A stretch of DNA of 64,000 nucleotides, from NCBI RefSeq assembly GCF_024868665.1, contig NC_079895.1:6641069-6705068 (forward strand), in the 5' to 3' direction. The number at the start of each line of letters is the position of its first letter. Within the stretch, counting starts at the first letter, position 1. Origin of the DNA: Triplophysa rosa (lineage: Eukaryota > Chordata > Actinopteri > Cypriniformes > Nemacheilidae). Positions 12,343 through 29,754 of the stretch are shown here, one piece after another. The notes beneath the pieces are model-generated. The model searched no databases. It was given only the letters and a program-made list of their open reading frames with translations, and was not told the origin of the DNA. The translations under genes were made by a program, and so were the position numbers.

Positions 12343-13382
12343 CTGCAGAAACAAATAATCTTTAATAAATTATCATCATTTCACAAGCAAGTGAGAATGC
12401 TGAGAATTCTGTTTAAAAAAATATAGCTCGCTGACTCAAAGCTAAAGTGATCTCTTTTTCAGTATATTTATTATTTATATAGTATATTTATATTTATAAA
12501 CCGTACATTTATTCAGCTCAATGCTGAGGTGGCATTATTAGCTTTCCTGTAACTCAGTGGTACGAGCATGGCGCTAACAACGCCAAGGTCATGGGTTAGA
12601 TCCCAGGGGATTACACATACTTAGAAACTAAATGAATAAGATAATGCAATGTAAGTCACTTTTATGTCTGCCAAATGCATAAATGTATGTAATATGATCC
12701 ATCCTTTGGAGAGCAGGTCTTTCCCCACACCCTTATTGACCGCAATTGTTTGACAAAACTAGCAGACATCACATCATTTTGTTGCACTCTTTTGTGATTC
12801 TGCAGGACGGGCTGCAAAAATGTTAAAAGTTGCATGCATAACAGAGATGTTGTACAATAGGGAGAACACTGTCATTTTCTAGTAGTAAAATTCTCTAAAG
12901 GGAAAATAGAAGCTCATTTAGGCAAAAGTGAAGCGGGGCAGCCAGGCGTGAGTCATGAGTCATGGCTAAATATATGACTCTGAGATTCAAACGATTCTCT
13001 GCTGGCACCATCACGTCCCAAGTAAAGAAAACTTAATCTGAATCAGCTAATTCTGTTTCCTGCCATTATTCTGCCTTTAATAAATACATTGCTATTGTAG
13101 GATAACTGTCATCAATGTGAATAAGACTTCTAAATAAAACCATTACAAATGATGGTCACATTTTCTTATAAAATACAAAGATAAACAATAAACGTGGCAT
13201 CACATAATCCTCAATGTTGTAGTTACAGTAATAAAATAAGACCAGTAATATTAATAGTAAATGCTGGCAAAGTGTTCCTACCACACAGCAAAGAGAGAAA
13301 GAGAGAGTCTGCATCTTGTAAATGCATTGCTAAAGCAAGCACGGAGGAATGACACAGGAAAAGGGAATAAACATTAACTTAC
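12343..13382 (-). other. plcd4 first intron (5' UTR intron)
   Basis: About 1 kb between the inferred noncoding exon and the exon with the start codon. It contains a tRNA-derived SINE at 12544-12690. The rest is AT-rich unique sequence with no ORF I can support. Confidence 0.55.
12544..12690 (+). mobile_element. tRNA-derived SINE (HAmo-like tail)
   Basis: The head carries degraded Pol III boxes: TAACTCAGTGGTACGAGCA as box A and GGTTAGATCCC as box B. The tail reads ATGCAATGTAAGTCACTTTT, then TCTGCCAAATGCATAAATG, a 3' end shared by cyprinid SINEs. The box B change and the lack of a folded acceptor stem show it is a SINE and not a working tRNA gene. A tail-only relative sits at 16409-16480. Confidence 0.7.
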
Positions 13383-13500
13383 CGGAGTGAAGGTCCTCTG
13401 ATGAATAAAAACATCCGAAGAATCTACACAGAGCTCAGAAGAGAAACAGTGATGGGCTGTGCTGTGTGTTTGAAGTGCTGAAAACAGATCTGCAGTCTGC
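13383..13500 (-). other. Probable noncoding first exon of plcd4
   Basis: On the minus strand a good donor follows CACTCCG at 13382/13383. In the frame that would join the coding exon, the exon carries a stop codon, so it is 5' UTR. The upstream edge is a guess. A short out-of-frame ATG lies in it and could act as an overlapping uORF. Confidence 0.4.
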
Positions 13501-13999
13501 GCTTTTACCACAGTGATGCAAAGCCTGCCCCCTTCCTCACCCTCTTCCTCTGCCTCATTCCTTCCTAGACACACCCACTTTCCCTTTTGTCCTGCATTAT
13601 TAAGAAACCTGTTTTCTGGTCAGTTTATAACCACTCAATTACAGTTGAAAATTCTCATTGTAATAATTTTAGATTATAATATTGTCCTATATGCCATATC
13701 AAATTGGCAATGATGAACAGAAGGATAAAATAGAGATGAATACAGAATGATGAAACAAATTATTTTATTACGTAAAAAAACATTTTGTGTAATACATATT
13801 GAATTATACCTAGCATAGATTTCTCTGTCACCTTCTTAAAGGGAACTTGACTGGACACAACCTTGCATTTACATTCATTTACATGTATTCAACTTTTTTC
13901 AAATTGACTTACAAATGAGGAAAGATGCAAACCAAAGCGAAACACAAATGCTGAATACACAACCAAAAACATTTGAATATATAAAATATACGGTAGCCT

Positions 14000-14004
14000 T
14001 TATA

Positions 14005-14040
<36 letters not shown>
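14000..14040. repeat. (TA)14 microsatellite followed by a T tract
   Basis: Fourteen TA units run directly into about 14 T residues. It is a simple repeat, probably polymorphic, in the plcd4/ccdc93 intergenic region. Confidence 0.9.
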
Positions 14041-14041
<1 letters not shown>

Positions 14042-14924
14042 CTACAAAGCTATCTCCAACATCCAGACTGAAGAATATCACTGAAGAATATCAAAACATC
14101 ATTACTGAGCACTGATGCCTCCAGAGGAATTCAACATCACTTTATCCCAGAACAAAATGCACACACCCAGTGCACAGATTTACAGGAATAGTTTTTATTT
14201 TGTAAATGAAATGTTTATTTTGTCAAGAATGTTAGCTTCCCTCAAGCTGTTGTATTTTGGTACTTGTTTGTGGGCAGCAAACATAAACACTTACAGAGAA
14301 ATAGGAAGAAAAACAAATATTTACAAATATTATGCATTCAATTATTGTTTAACTAACATGCAAGGCCTGAATCATTGTACTGTTTTTAATCAGTTTGTAG
14401 GCACTTATACAAATTTATCAAATTTGATCAAAATTATTTTCAGCATAGTGCAAGGATTATTTTGGTCCTCAGGAAACTAATGTACTATTCATGCCTATTA
14501 TGTAAATGTGTTTTCTCTAAACATTAGCCTATAGTTGCCAAATTCTGACCAAACTGTGTACATTTAGGCAACACCGTGTTTTGATGAATAAAGCAAAACT
14601 TTTCTGTTTTGTGAGATTCATCCTTATCATCTAGCTTTACTGGTTACACATGCTCTGCATCGTAGATATATTTGAATGTGAATTTTACTCAGTTTAATAA
14701 AACAAGTTTGTCATCACCATGTGGGACACATTACAGTGTAGCAGCAAAATGCTAAACAAAGGAGAGATAACAAACATAATATACAGGAAATATACAATAA
14801 TATACCATTTAGATTATTTAAAAATATGCAAATATAATACACGTGTAAATATAGTCGTCCCGCTGTTTTTAAAATATATAAAATACACAAATAAATAAAA
14901 AGCAGATTATGTCCTTTGTCATCG

Positions 14925-14947
14925 TCATGTGATCGCCGTCACGTGAC
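14925..14947 (+). promoter_or_regulatory. Paired E-boxes before ccdc93 (CLEAR-type)
   Basis: GTCACGTGAC at 14938-14947 is an exact match to the palindromic CLEAR element bound by TFEB/TFE3/MITF, and USF can also bind it. TCATGTGA (M-box type) lies at 14925-14932, centres 14 bp apart. The ccdc93 ATG follows 14 bases later. Function is inferred from motif and position only. Confidence 0.55.
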
Positions 14948-14961
14948 ACGTCGTGATCATC

Positions 14962-22467
<7,506 letters not shown>

Positions 22468-23585
22468 CAGCTGGAAACAACCAATAACAATACACAAAGT
22501 GGCACTTCAAACAAATCACATTCCTTCATATTTGTTTCATTGTTTTAATGCAGACTGATGCTGAGATAAGAGCTGTTCTCATATTGATAAAGCACACATA
22601 CATTGGGTGTGTAAGCCTGGGCAGGTTCATGTCAGAAGTGAAACATGTTAGTACTGTTAAACCTTTCATCCGTGCCTTTTTATACCGTTTAACACACATT
22701 TACCTTGTTTAATTTAGTAATCGCTGTCTTGTTTGTAGCATTATCATAACAATCTGCTACCATAAAAACACATTAAAGGGGCAATAAGCAGTTTGTTGAT
22801 TTTGACAAAAAAATTAAACCTGAGAAAGTCACACAATACGTACGCTAATGGCTGAAATATGCTGGGGTTGAACTGGTTCCCAGACCTTTATAATAGTACA
22901 TTCTCACCATGGAAAAGCTTTTGTTGTGATGGTGGCTAAATACTGTAGTACAATTTCGTGGGTACGAGAATATTCACATTAATTTCATCATTTGTTGACA
23001 AAATCCATCAACGGTGTTTATGTAGTTTTGTGCACAGTATCACAAACTGCAAGCATTAATATTTTAATAACACCTTTAATGTTAAATTTCGTTGAAACGC
23101 TGATGGAAATGGGAATGTCTGTTCATTTTTGCCATTATACATGCTTTAAGATAAACAATGCTGTTATTACTATGTATTAATAAAGAAGTGCAAATAGTGT
23201 CTTCTTTATTAATAACATCATGCAAACCACCATTTAAACTTGAAGCAATTTATATAAATAGACGTACTAAAGACAATTTTTTGTTAACACACTCACGATT
23301 GCAAGTTCAAGCACAAGTATGATACAGTTTAATAATTAGACTTCACAGGAGATGTTGCCATGTTTTAATTTTAGCTGAACCAGTAACAATGCTTAACATG
23401 ATAAAGTCAATAAGGAAATATTATATAACAATATTATGGCCTCTGAAAACAGATTGCTGTGCACACATGGAATGCAGACCATCTGAGGCTTGTTACACAA
23501 CCAAGCACAACTTTGAACAATATTACAGTTGTGTAGTCCCGAGTAAATCCACATAGATCTAAAGAGGTGTATTTCAGGAAACATC
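22468..23585. other. Convergent 3' UTRs of ccdc93 and ddx18
   Basis: 1.1 kb between two stop codons, AT-rich and without a supportable ORF. Its notable content is an inverted repeat at 23175-23214 that offers AATAAA to both genes. Confidence 0.7.
23175..23214. terminator. Bidirectional poly(A)-signal palindrome
   Basis: The arms TATTAATAAAGAAG (23175-23188) and its exact reverse complement (23201-23214) flank a 12-base loop. AATAAA occurs at 23179-23184 on + and at 23205-23210 on -. This would give 3' UTRs of about 720 nt (ccdc93) and 380 nt (ddx18). Use as a poly(A) signal is inferred. The sequence symmetry is observed. Confidence 0.65.
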
Positions 23586-25302
23586 TCAGCGTGAGAACTG
23601 CCTGCCGTCTCCTCTCCCCTTGTTGATATGTTTGAAGATCTTGGCCTTGTGGACGTTCTTAGATTTCTGGTAGCCGAAGCCTCCTCCACCTCCTCTTTTC
23701 ATCATCTTCGCTCCTCTACTGCTGTGGACGTCTGAGAGAGTACGGTCAAGGAACACACACAAATAATTTGGAAGAACATAACACTGGAGGCTTTATACTG
23801 CCACACACAACCATAATTACATTACATCAGAATATAATTGTAATATGAAATATTTTTACTGCATTCATGCTGAAAAACTTAACTTTACATGGCAATGGGT
23901 TTGATAAAATTAAAAAGCAAAAACATCCCAACTTTAAACCCAGTATTCTCTTAAAATAACTATACTATAATAATGGAACGATAAAAATGATTTGGTATAA
24001 TGCTGAAAGGATACTGAGGTCTACATAGGGCGGCACTATAAACCCAAAGGACAAGGCCACCTTGGGGAGGTCGAGGGTTTCTACATTATAGATCTGTTTG
24101 AGGGAATGTGAGTCATAGGCTCTGACGTAGGCTTTGTATCCCTCCTGAGCTGATTTGTGGAGGAAATAGTTCTTCTCAATCAGCTTCTCCAGCTGAAAAA
24201 AGCAACAACAAAAAAAGACCAGTCAACATGAAAGCACGATTCTAATTCCAGATGAATCTGCATAAGTTCAATTCAGTTGTTAAGACTGAGAATTCAAAAT
24301 CTCACCTGAGACTGAATATCAGAGATTTTATTCCAGGAGAACTCAAACTCACTCAGAGGAACCTTTGTGAAAGAAAGAGCAAATAAAACATTATATAAAG
24401 ATGCCATCAACTCAAGTCAATGAGGCAAGACTACTTGAGGATAACGTACAGTTTTAAAATTATACCCACAAATTATTTTCGTTGGCTACTAACTAAACAT
24501 TTCTTTAGGACAGCATACAATGTAATGACTCTAGTGTCCTAAGTGCACATATTTAGGTATGTATTAAAGACCAGGGCCCATATTCATGAAAAATCTTATC
24601 GCAAAGAGTTGCTCCTAGTCACAAAATTCTAAGAAAATTCTTAGAAATGTGGGCGTTTCCCCTTAGAATTACAGAAAAGATCCTAGTAAAGAAGAAAGTA
24701 ATTCATAAAGCATCTTAACCCTTAAAAGAGCTCTTAAGGTCCAACATTTTAGGAGTAGCGAGGAGGACTTTTAAGAGACTTAAGAGTTTCTTTAGCAGCA
24801 GAGAAAATGGACGAAACACGAAAAGTGAGAAGAAATGTGTTGCAATGCATGACAATTTCCATATTACTTTTAAGGTTTATCAGATTTTGTGTGTGTGTGT
24901 GTTCAACTTTTGATTATCTTGGTTTTGGTTTTCTTCTATAGCTGCTTTGATGCAATGCAAATTGTAAAAGCGCTATAAAATAAAATGACATTAAATTGAA
25001 TGACAGTGAGTTAATAAGACACAACACATTAGATGTTTGTGACCGATCCTATTAGAGACACGCTAACATCTCCAAAACAGCGCAGAAATGCCATAGCATC
25101 GAAAAATCACTATATTAGCATATTTAGCAACTGGAGAAATGCAGCTATGCAGCAGAGACGAATTGGTTCTGTCACAACCTTCTATAGTGATCACACAAAC
25201 AATTACAGCACTTACAGAAACTTATTGTGTCACTGTTCATTTTCTATCAAACACGTTGACATTAACAGCATGGTATAAAAATTTTAAATAAAAAATAAAG
25301 TA

Positions 25303-25338
<36 letters not shown>

Positions 25339-28300
25339 CATATATACAGCAGTCAACATTTGAAGTGGATCAAAAAAAGTTAATCAAAGTTGTCCTAGAC
25401 AAGAATGGGTGAACTTTGATGAACCTTTTTGATCCACTTCAAATGCTGACTACTGTATATATAGTGCGTGTGTGTGTTTGCGTGAGTACGGTAAAACAGG
25501 AAAAAAGACATGTGCAATTTCAAACTAATGACCCCTATACTTAAAAGCGCTCTTTTTTTCCTTCTTGGGTCAACCAACCAATCACAATCTATCTTTAAAA
25601 GACTGTGTCATACATAGCAACGGGGTCAGCCCCGCCTCCTAACTAAGATAAAAGTTTTTGTCTTTTCCTTGCTCAGAGTTTCTCTCAGATTGGTCCTGAA
25701 TCGTTTTTAAGCTAAATTAAGAGCTTTCTTAGAGGATTCTTAGACGCTTTAAGAATACGGGCCCAGTGTAATGCTGTCCTACTTTTGCTTGCTTGAGGAA
25801 TCTCAAAAAGCCCAGCTCTTCTGGTCTCAGGATGAGGAGGGCGTGTCCTCTGCCGTTAATTCCACGAGCTGTTCTCCCCACACGATGGATGTACTCCTAA
25901 AATGCCAACAGAAACTCATCAAAATCTAAATACACATATCCAAACGTACAAAAGAAATGAAGCGGTGATCTTGGACTGCATTTATCAACAAACATGACTG
26001 CTGTACCTTGGGATCATCAGGTGGGTCAAACTGAACGATCCAATCCACCTCTGGGATATCCAGACCTCTGGCAGCGACATCAGTACAGAGAAGAATGCCA
26101 GAGTCTGCGTTACAGAACTGGAAAAACGTGGTTGTTCTCTTGGTCTGTTTCTGCTTGCCCTGGGAAATGAATCAAAGATAAAATAGACATTCCTCACACC
26201 GAATAAACATTTTTCGTTGTCTACCTCCACGCAGTGATTAAGGTTTACTTACGTGAATGCCCATGACGGGCAGGTCGATGTAATTCAGCAGCTCATAATG
26301 ATACTTTACAGACATGCAGGATGAGAAGAACACCATGATCTTCTTCTTTCGGTTCTTCTTCAGAAATGTGAAGAGTAGCAAAAAGCGTTTCTCTGAAGGA
26401 CATACGACATAACCCTAAAAACACAAAAATCGAAATAAAACCTCAAATTAAAAAACCATTGCTGACTGGTCCTGAGAGAGGCATCACTCGTGTGAATGGT
26501 TCACCTGTTCTAGTCCTTCCACTGTGGCTGTGTCTTTGTTGTCATCCACCCCCACATACAACGGCTCCTTTTTAAGGGAGATTCGTGCAAGGTCTTCCAC
26601 CTTACGTGTCTGTGTTGCTGAAAACAACATCGTCAGCCTTTTTTCTGGAGAAGAAAATAGAATTTGTCACGATTCCATCACATGTTATTGCTATGCCACA
26701 CAGCTTCAAATACATTTCTGTGTTATTGTCCATATGTATACCGAGTATTTTCATATATAGGTAGAGCAATAATAATAATAGCGGTATTGTTTGAGGCTGT
26801 AAGGTCATCTTACTCGGCAGCAGTTTGATGATCTGTTTGAGCTCCTCCTCAAAGCCCACCTCCAGAATCCTATCTGCCTCATCGATGATCAGACACTGAA
26901 GATTCTTAAACATGAAGCCAGGTGTGTTCTGGGAAAATGCAGAGCAACAGAGTTCAAATATAAGTCAAATACATCAAGACACTTGTGGCAAAAGCGCGAG
27001 TGACTTTACCTGCAGGTGATCGAGAAGTCTGCCAGGTGTAGCAACCAGAATATTGACTCCGTTAGCGAGCTTCTGGGCTTCGGCCGAGCGATTGCTGCCT
27101 CCCATGATGAGGCCGTAAGTGTGGACGTGATGAGCCATCAACTCCTTCATCACACCATAAGTCTGCATGGCCAACTCACGTGTAGGAGACAGAATAATTA
27201 CTCCAGTTCCTGAGAAACAGATATAACCACATCTCAGTGTCCATATAGTGTGGCAACATTAAATCCACGTTGCAGCTTGAAGTCTAGAGTATGTAAATGT
27301 TCTCAGTGTGCACACTCACCATTCCTGGGCATGAATTTGAGTTTGTAGATGAGCTCAATAGCAGGAATCAGGAAAGCCAGAGTTTTACCACTTCCTGTTT
27401 TAGCAGCCGCCAAAACGTCTCTTTCGGACGAGTACACAAATGTCAAACATCAGTACAACAAACGACACATCAAATATTAATAGCACATTTAATGCAAGCA
27501 TAGCAGACTCACCGTCCTTCCAGCAGAGGGCGTATGGTCTTGTGCTGGATCTCTGTCATGGTTTCAAAGCCCATTTCTTCCACTCCCTTCAGTGTATTCT
27601 CGCTTACGACCTCCGCCAAAGATGCAAATGATTTGTCCTCAAATGCACCTGAGCAACATATACATTTTAAGAAACAATCTTCATATGCGCACAACGTAAT
27701 TCCCAGATTTTGCCATGTATACCTGTCAATCCTAAAGGAAGCTCTGGTCCGTCTTCATCCTCCTCTTCGGAATCCTCATTTTTTTCATTTCCATTTTCTG
27801 GCAACTTCTCAGGCTCTTCACCTTCCTCTTCATCTGGTATTACCACAGTCTGTTCATTTTCTCCGACTTCTGATGCTTCTGTGGTATCTTCACCTGCCTT
27901 CTGCTTTTTGACCTTTTTTAAACCTAATGAGGAAGACCCAACAAAGAACACTTTTAAAACTGACTGACTACAAAAACTTTCATTTTATTCAAATTAGTTT
28001 TAGTCAATTTAGGAACCAGGACCACCAGGACCATGATGCGGGTAAATTAACAAAACTCTTCGTTTTGCCAGTTCCAACAACCTTGTCATTTCTCAATTTA
28101 CGTTGTTTAATAAAAACTCTCAATTGTTACAGTTAAGATTTATAATAAACACTTACTGGATGCTGAATCTGTTGTACCATCCAGTTTTCTTTTCTTTTTC
28201 TTCTTGATGTTGTGTGAGGGTTCATTCTCCTCTGCGGAGAAACTCTGCTGCTGGTTTTCAGTGGTTGTCTGTGTAGATTCACTGATCACATCAGATTCCT

Positions 28301-28736
28301 CCAGATCAACATTTACCTCTGTCAGATCATAAACATGCTAGTTTATTACACAAGTAATAGTACATTGGTTTTAACACAAGCCTGATAACTACAGCCAACG
28401 TTACAGAACATTAATATCCAATATAACCTTTTTGACTTTTTTAAACACACCGACAACATTATAAGTACAACGTTGTACTGAATGAATACAACTCATGACA
28501 AATAAGCGAAATAAAATGACATGCACAAAAACACCATAAGCAATGCGATGGCACGCGAACGCTAGCACGACTCTGAAAACATCTGAATTGTGTCTCAAAA
28601 ACATTTATACAAAAACGTAAAAAGTACCTTCATCGTTGTCTTCTTGTTGTTGTTTTTGTAGCAGTTTGCGTTGTTTATTTTTCTTTGCTCTCTTGTCGAG
28701 TTTCTTGCGGATAATTCTCATCTGCATGTCCGCCAT
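23586..28736 (-). CDS. ddx18: ATP-dependent RNA helicase DDX18 (complete, 657 aa)
   Basis: Nucleolar DEAD-box helicase, orthologue of yeast Has1, acting in ribosome biogenesis and pre-rRNA processing. Fourteen exons join in frame (1974 nt): 28628-28736, 28157-28318, 27723-27923, 27513-27648, 27320-27420, 27010-27209, 26814-26928, 26505-26644, 26253-26414, 26007-26159, 25783-25896, 24306-24362, 24015-24192 and 23586-23731. Basic, Lys-rich and acidic N-terminal tail to about 157. Then Q motif (about 160-188), Walker A AKTGSGKT (209-216), [18 protein letters not shown] (319-322), SAT (350-352) and HRVGRTAR (497-504). All helicase motifs are intact. The Gly-rich C-terminus [16 protein letters not shown] resembles human DDX18 (670 aa). 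The start ATG lies in AGCCATGG. The last intron looks U12-type. Confidence 0.96.
23732..24014 (-). other. ddx18 last intron, U12-type
   Basis: On the minus strand the 5' splice site is GTATCCTTT, the exact U12 consensus. The branch-site word TTCCTTGAC matches TTCCTTRAY and lies 14 nt upstream of the AG (ctctctcag). No strong polypyrimidine tract of the major type is needed. The reading frame crosses it within an Asn codon. Confidence 0.85.
25307..25334. repeat. (TA)14 microsatellite
   Basis: Twenty-eight bases of pure TA directly left of the mariner-type MITE. They may have offered its TA target. Confidence 0.9.
25347..25455. mobile_element. Mariner-type hairpin MITE, TA flanked
   Basis: The left end CAGCAGTCAACATTTGAAGT pairs with the reversed right end CAGTAGTCAGCATTTGAAGT, and pairing continues through GGATCAAAAA. 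That gives about 30 bp of inverted repeat in a 109-bp element. TA lies on both sides, as expected for Tc1/mariner targets. Confidence 0.8.
28628..28736 (-). other. ddx18 first coding exon and start
   Basis: Encodes the Met start and a Lys/Arg-rich stretch typical of a nucleolar localisation signal. The minus-strand frame is open further upstream but without conservation. ATG at 28736 has the best context. Confidence 0.85.
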
Positions 28737-28749
28737 GGCTGTAGACAAA

Positions 28750-28755
28750 CACGTG
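28750..28755 (-). promoter_or_regulatory. CACGTG E-box before ddx18
   Basis: A canonical MYC/MAX-type E-box 14 bases upstream of the ddx18 ATG, in the 5' UTR or core promoter. DDX18 was first described as a MYC-regulated DEAD-box gene, so position and history agree. Binding itself is not shown. Confidence 0.5.
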
Positions 28756-29655
28756 TATGCGTGCGTACGCGGGGTCCTGCGCTCAGGTGCCTGCCCTATA
28801 CTATGCCTGACTGAAAACAACTCGAGACCATTTGAAACAGATACAAAACTTAAGTTTCAGTCCATTTTAGTTTATAAATAATAAAATTGGATTTTAAGAA
28901 ACTAATGCTGTCAACAATAATTAAATATTGTTAGATGTTTCACCTTTTAAAATGTAGCTGTTCATGTAAATGTGAATGTATTTTATTTATGCATATTTAT
29001 CAAGACAGGGACTGAAACTGTCTAACGTTAGTAGGCAATATATTCTCTCGTTAAACTAATGTTTTTCGCATTTTTGTGCTTTGTGTATGATCATAGAAGC
29101 ATAAGGAACAGATGAATGCATGCATACTGTTAATGAATTGCACATTATGCATCCTTCCTAGTCAAATTAAACACACAAATCCGATTAATACTGTCTCTCT
29201 AACACTCATCAGACAAAATGTTATTAAAAATGTAATCAACATAGTAATCAGTGCATATATTGTGTTGGTATTTAGTGAAATTTGTTGCAAATATAGATGC
29301 TTCCACGGTCTCTCCCGCTTAAGTCCTTTTGTATGAGATGAGCTGTTGATTTGTTTGTTGATTTGTTATAAGTTATAAAACAAAGGACAAATGCAAACCT
29401 AAATGGCACCTTGTAATCGAATCAAACACGTTGAATGGCAAACAAATCAACATCATAACATTGATCATAAACTGACCTTAAGGGCAATGGCAGTGCTTCA
29501 GTGTTCAACTGTGGTTATTATAGTTTTACTACAAATACCATGGTTAAACTATTGTTAATGTACTATAACCATGGTTCATTTTTGCATAGGTTTTCTTAAA
29601 AATGTAATGTACTGGTGCATGAATCGTGATTCATAACAGTTTCGGTACAAATTAA

Positions 29656-29692
29656 ACACGCACGCACGCACGCACGCACGCACGCACACACA
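29656..29692. repeat. (CACG)n / (CA)n microsatellite
   Basis: About seven CACG units grading into CACACA. It is a simple repeat just beyond the inferred clasp1 poly(A) site. Confidence 0.85.
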
Positions 29693-29748
29693 CTAAACAG
29701 TCAACACAAGAATAATATCAATAATAATACATAAATAGTTCTGATTGT

Positions 29749-29754
29749 TTTATT
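29749..29754 (-). terminator. Candidate poly(A) signal of clasp1
   Basis: TTTATT on + gives AATAAA on the minus strand, about 1.87 kb after the clasp1 stop. If used, the stretch 29735-31622 is the clasp1 3' UTR. It contains no other supportable ORF. Confidence 0.4.

Larger units (their letters stand above)
13501..14961. other. Divergent intergenic region plcd4 / ccdc93
   Basis: 1.46 kb between two 5' ends. It holds a (TA)n run followed by a T tract at 14000-14040, AT-rich unique sequence, and a pair of E-boxes just before ccdc93. No exon with splice sites or homology is visible. Confidence 0.6.
24571..25768. mobile_element. Non-autonomous DNA transposon with GGGCCC..TATTC ends
   Basis: The left end is CCAGGGCCCATATTCATGAA. 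The right end, reversed, is CACTGGGCCCGTATTCTTAA. Subterminal CTTAAGA/TCTTAAG words occur in both arms, as in the common fish family with these termini. No transposase ORF survives. The target duplication is not clear. Confidence 0.6.
24363..25782 (-). other. ddx18 intron containing nested transposons
   Basis: The largest ddx18 intron, 1.42 kb. About 1.2 kb of it is one DNA transposon (24571-25768). That element itself carries a TA microsatellite (25307-25334) and a small mariner-type MITE (25347-25455). Confidence 0.8.
28737..29740. other. Intergenic: ddx18 promoter side to clasp1 3' end
   Basis: CpG-containing sequence near 28740-28800 includes a CACGTG E-box and should hold the ddx18 promoter. 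The remainder is AT-rich, with a CACG-repeat microsatellite at 29656-29692. No additional gene is visible. Confidence 0.6.

Noticed and set aside
12544..12615. tRNA gene
   Set aside because: Box A and box B words are present, but box B is mutated, no acceptor stem closes and a SINE tail follows. Called as SINE.
26007..28318. C/D snoRNA in ddx18 introns
   Set aside because: Short introns of a ribosome-biogenesis gene are plausible hosts. I found isolated TGATGA or CTGA words but no paired C/D boxes at the right spacing.
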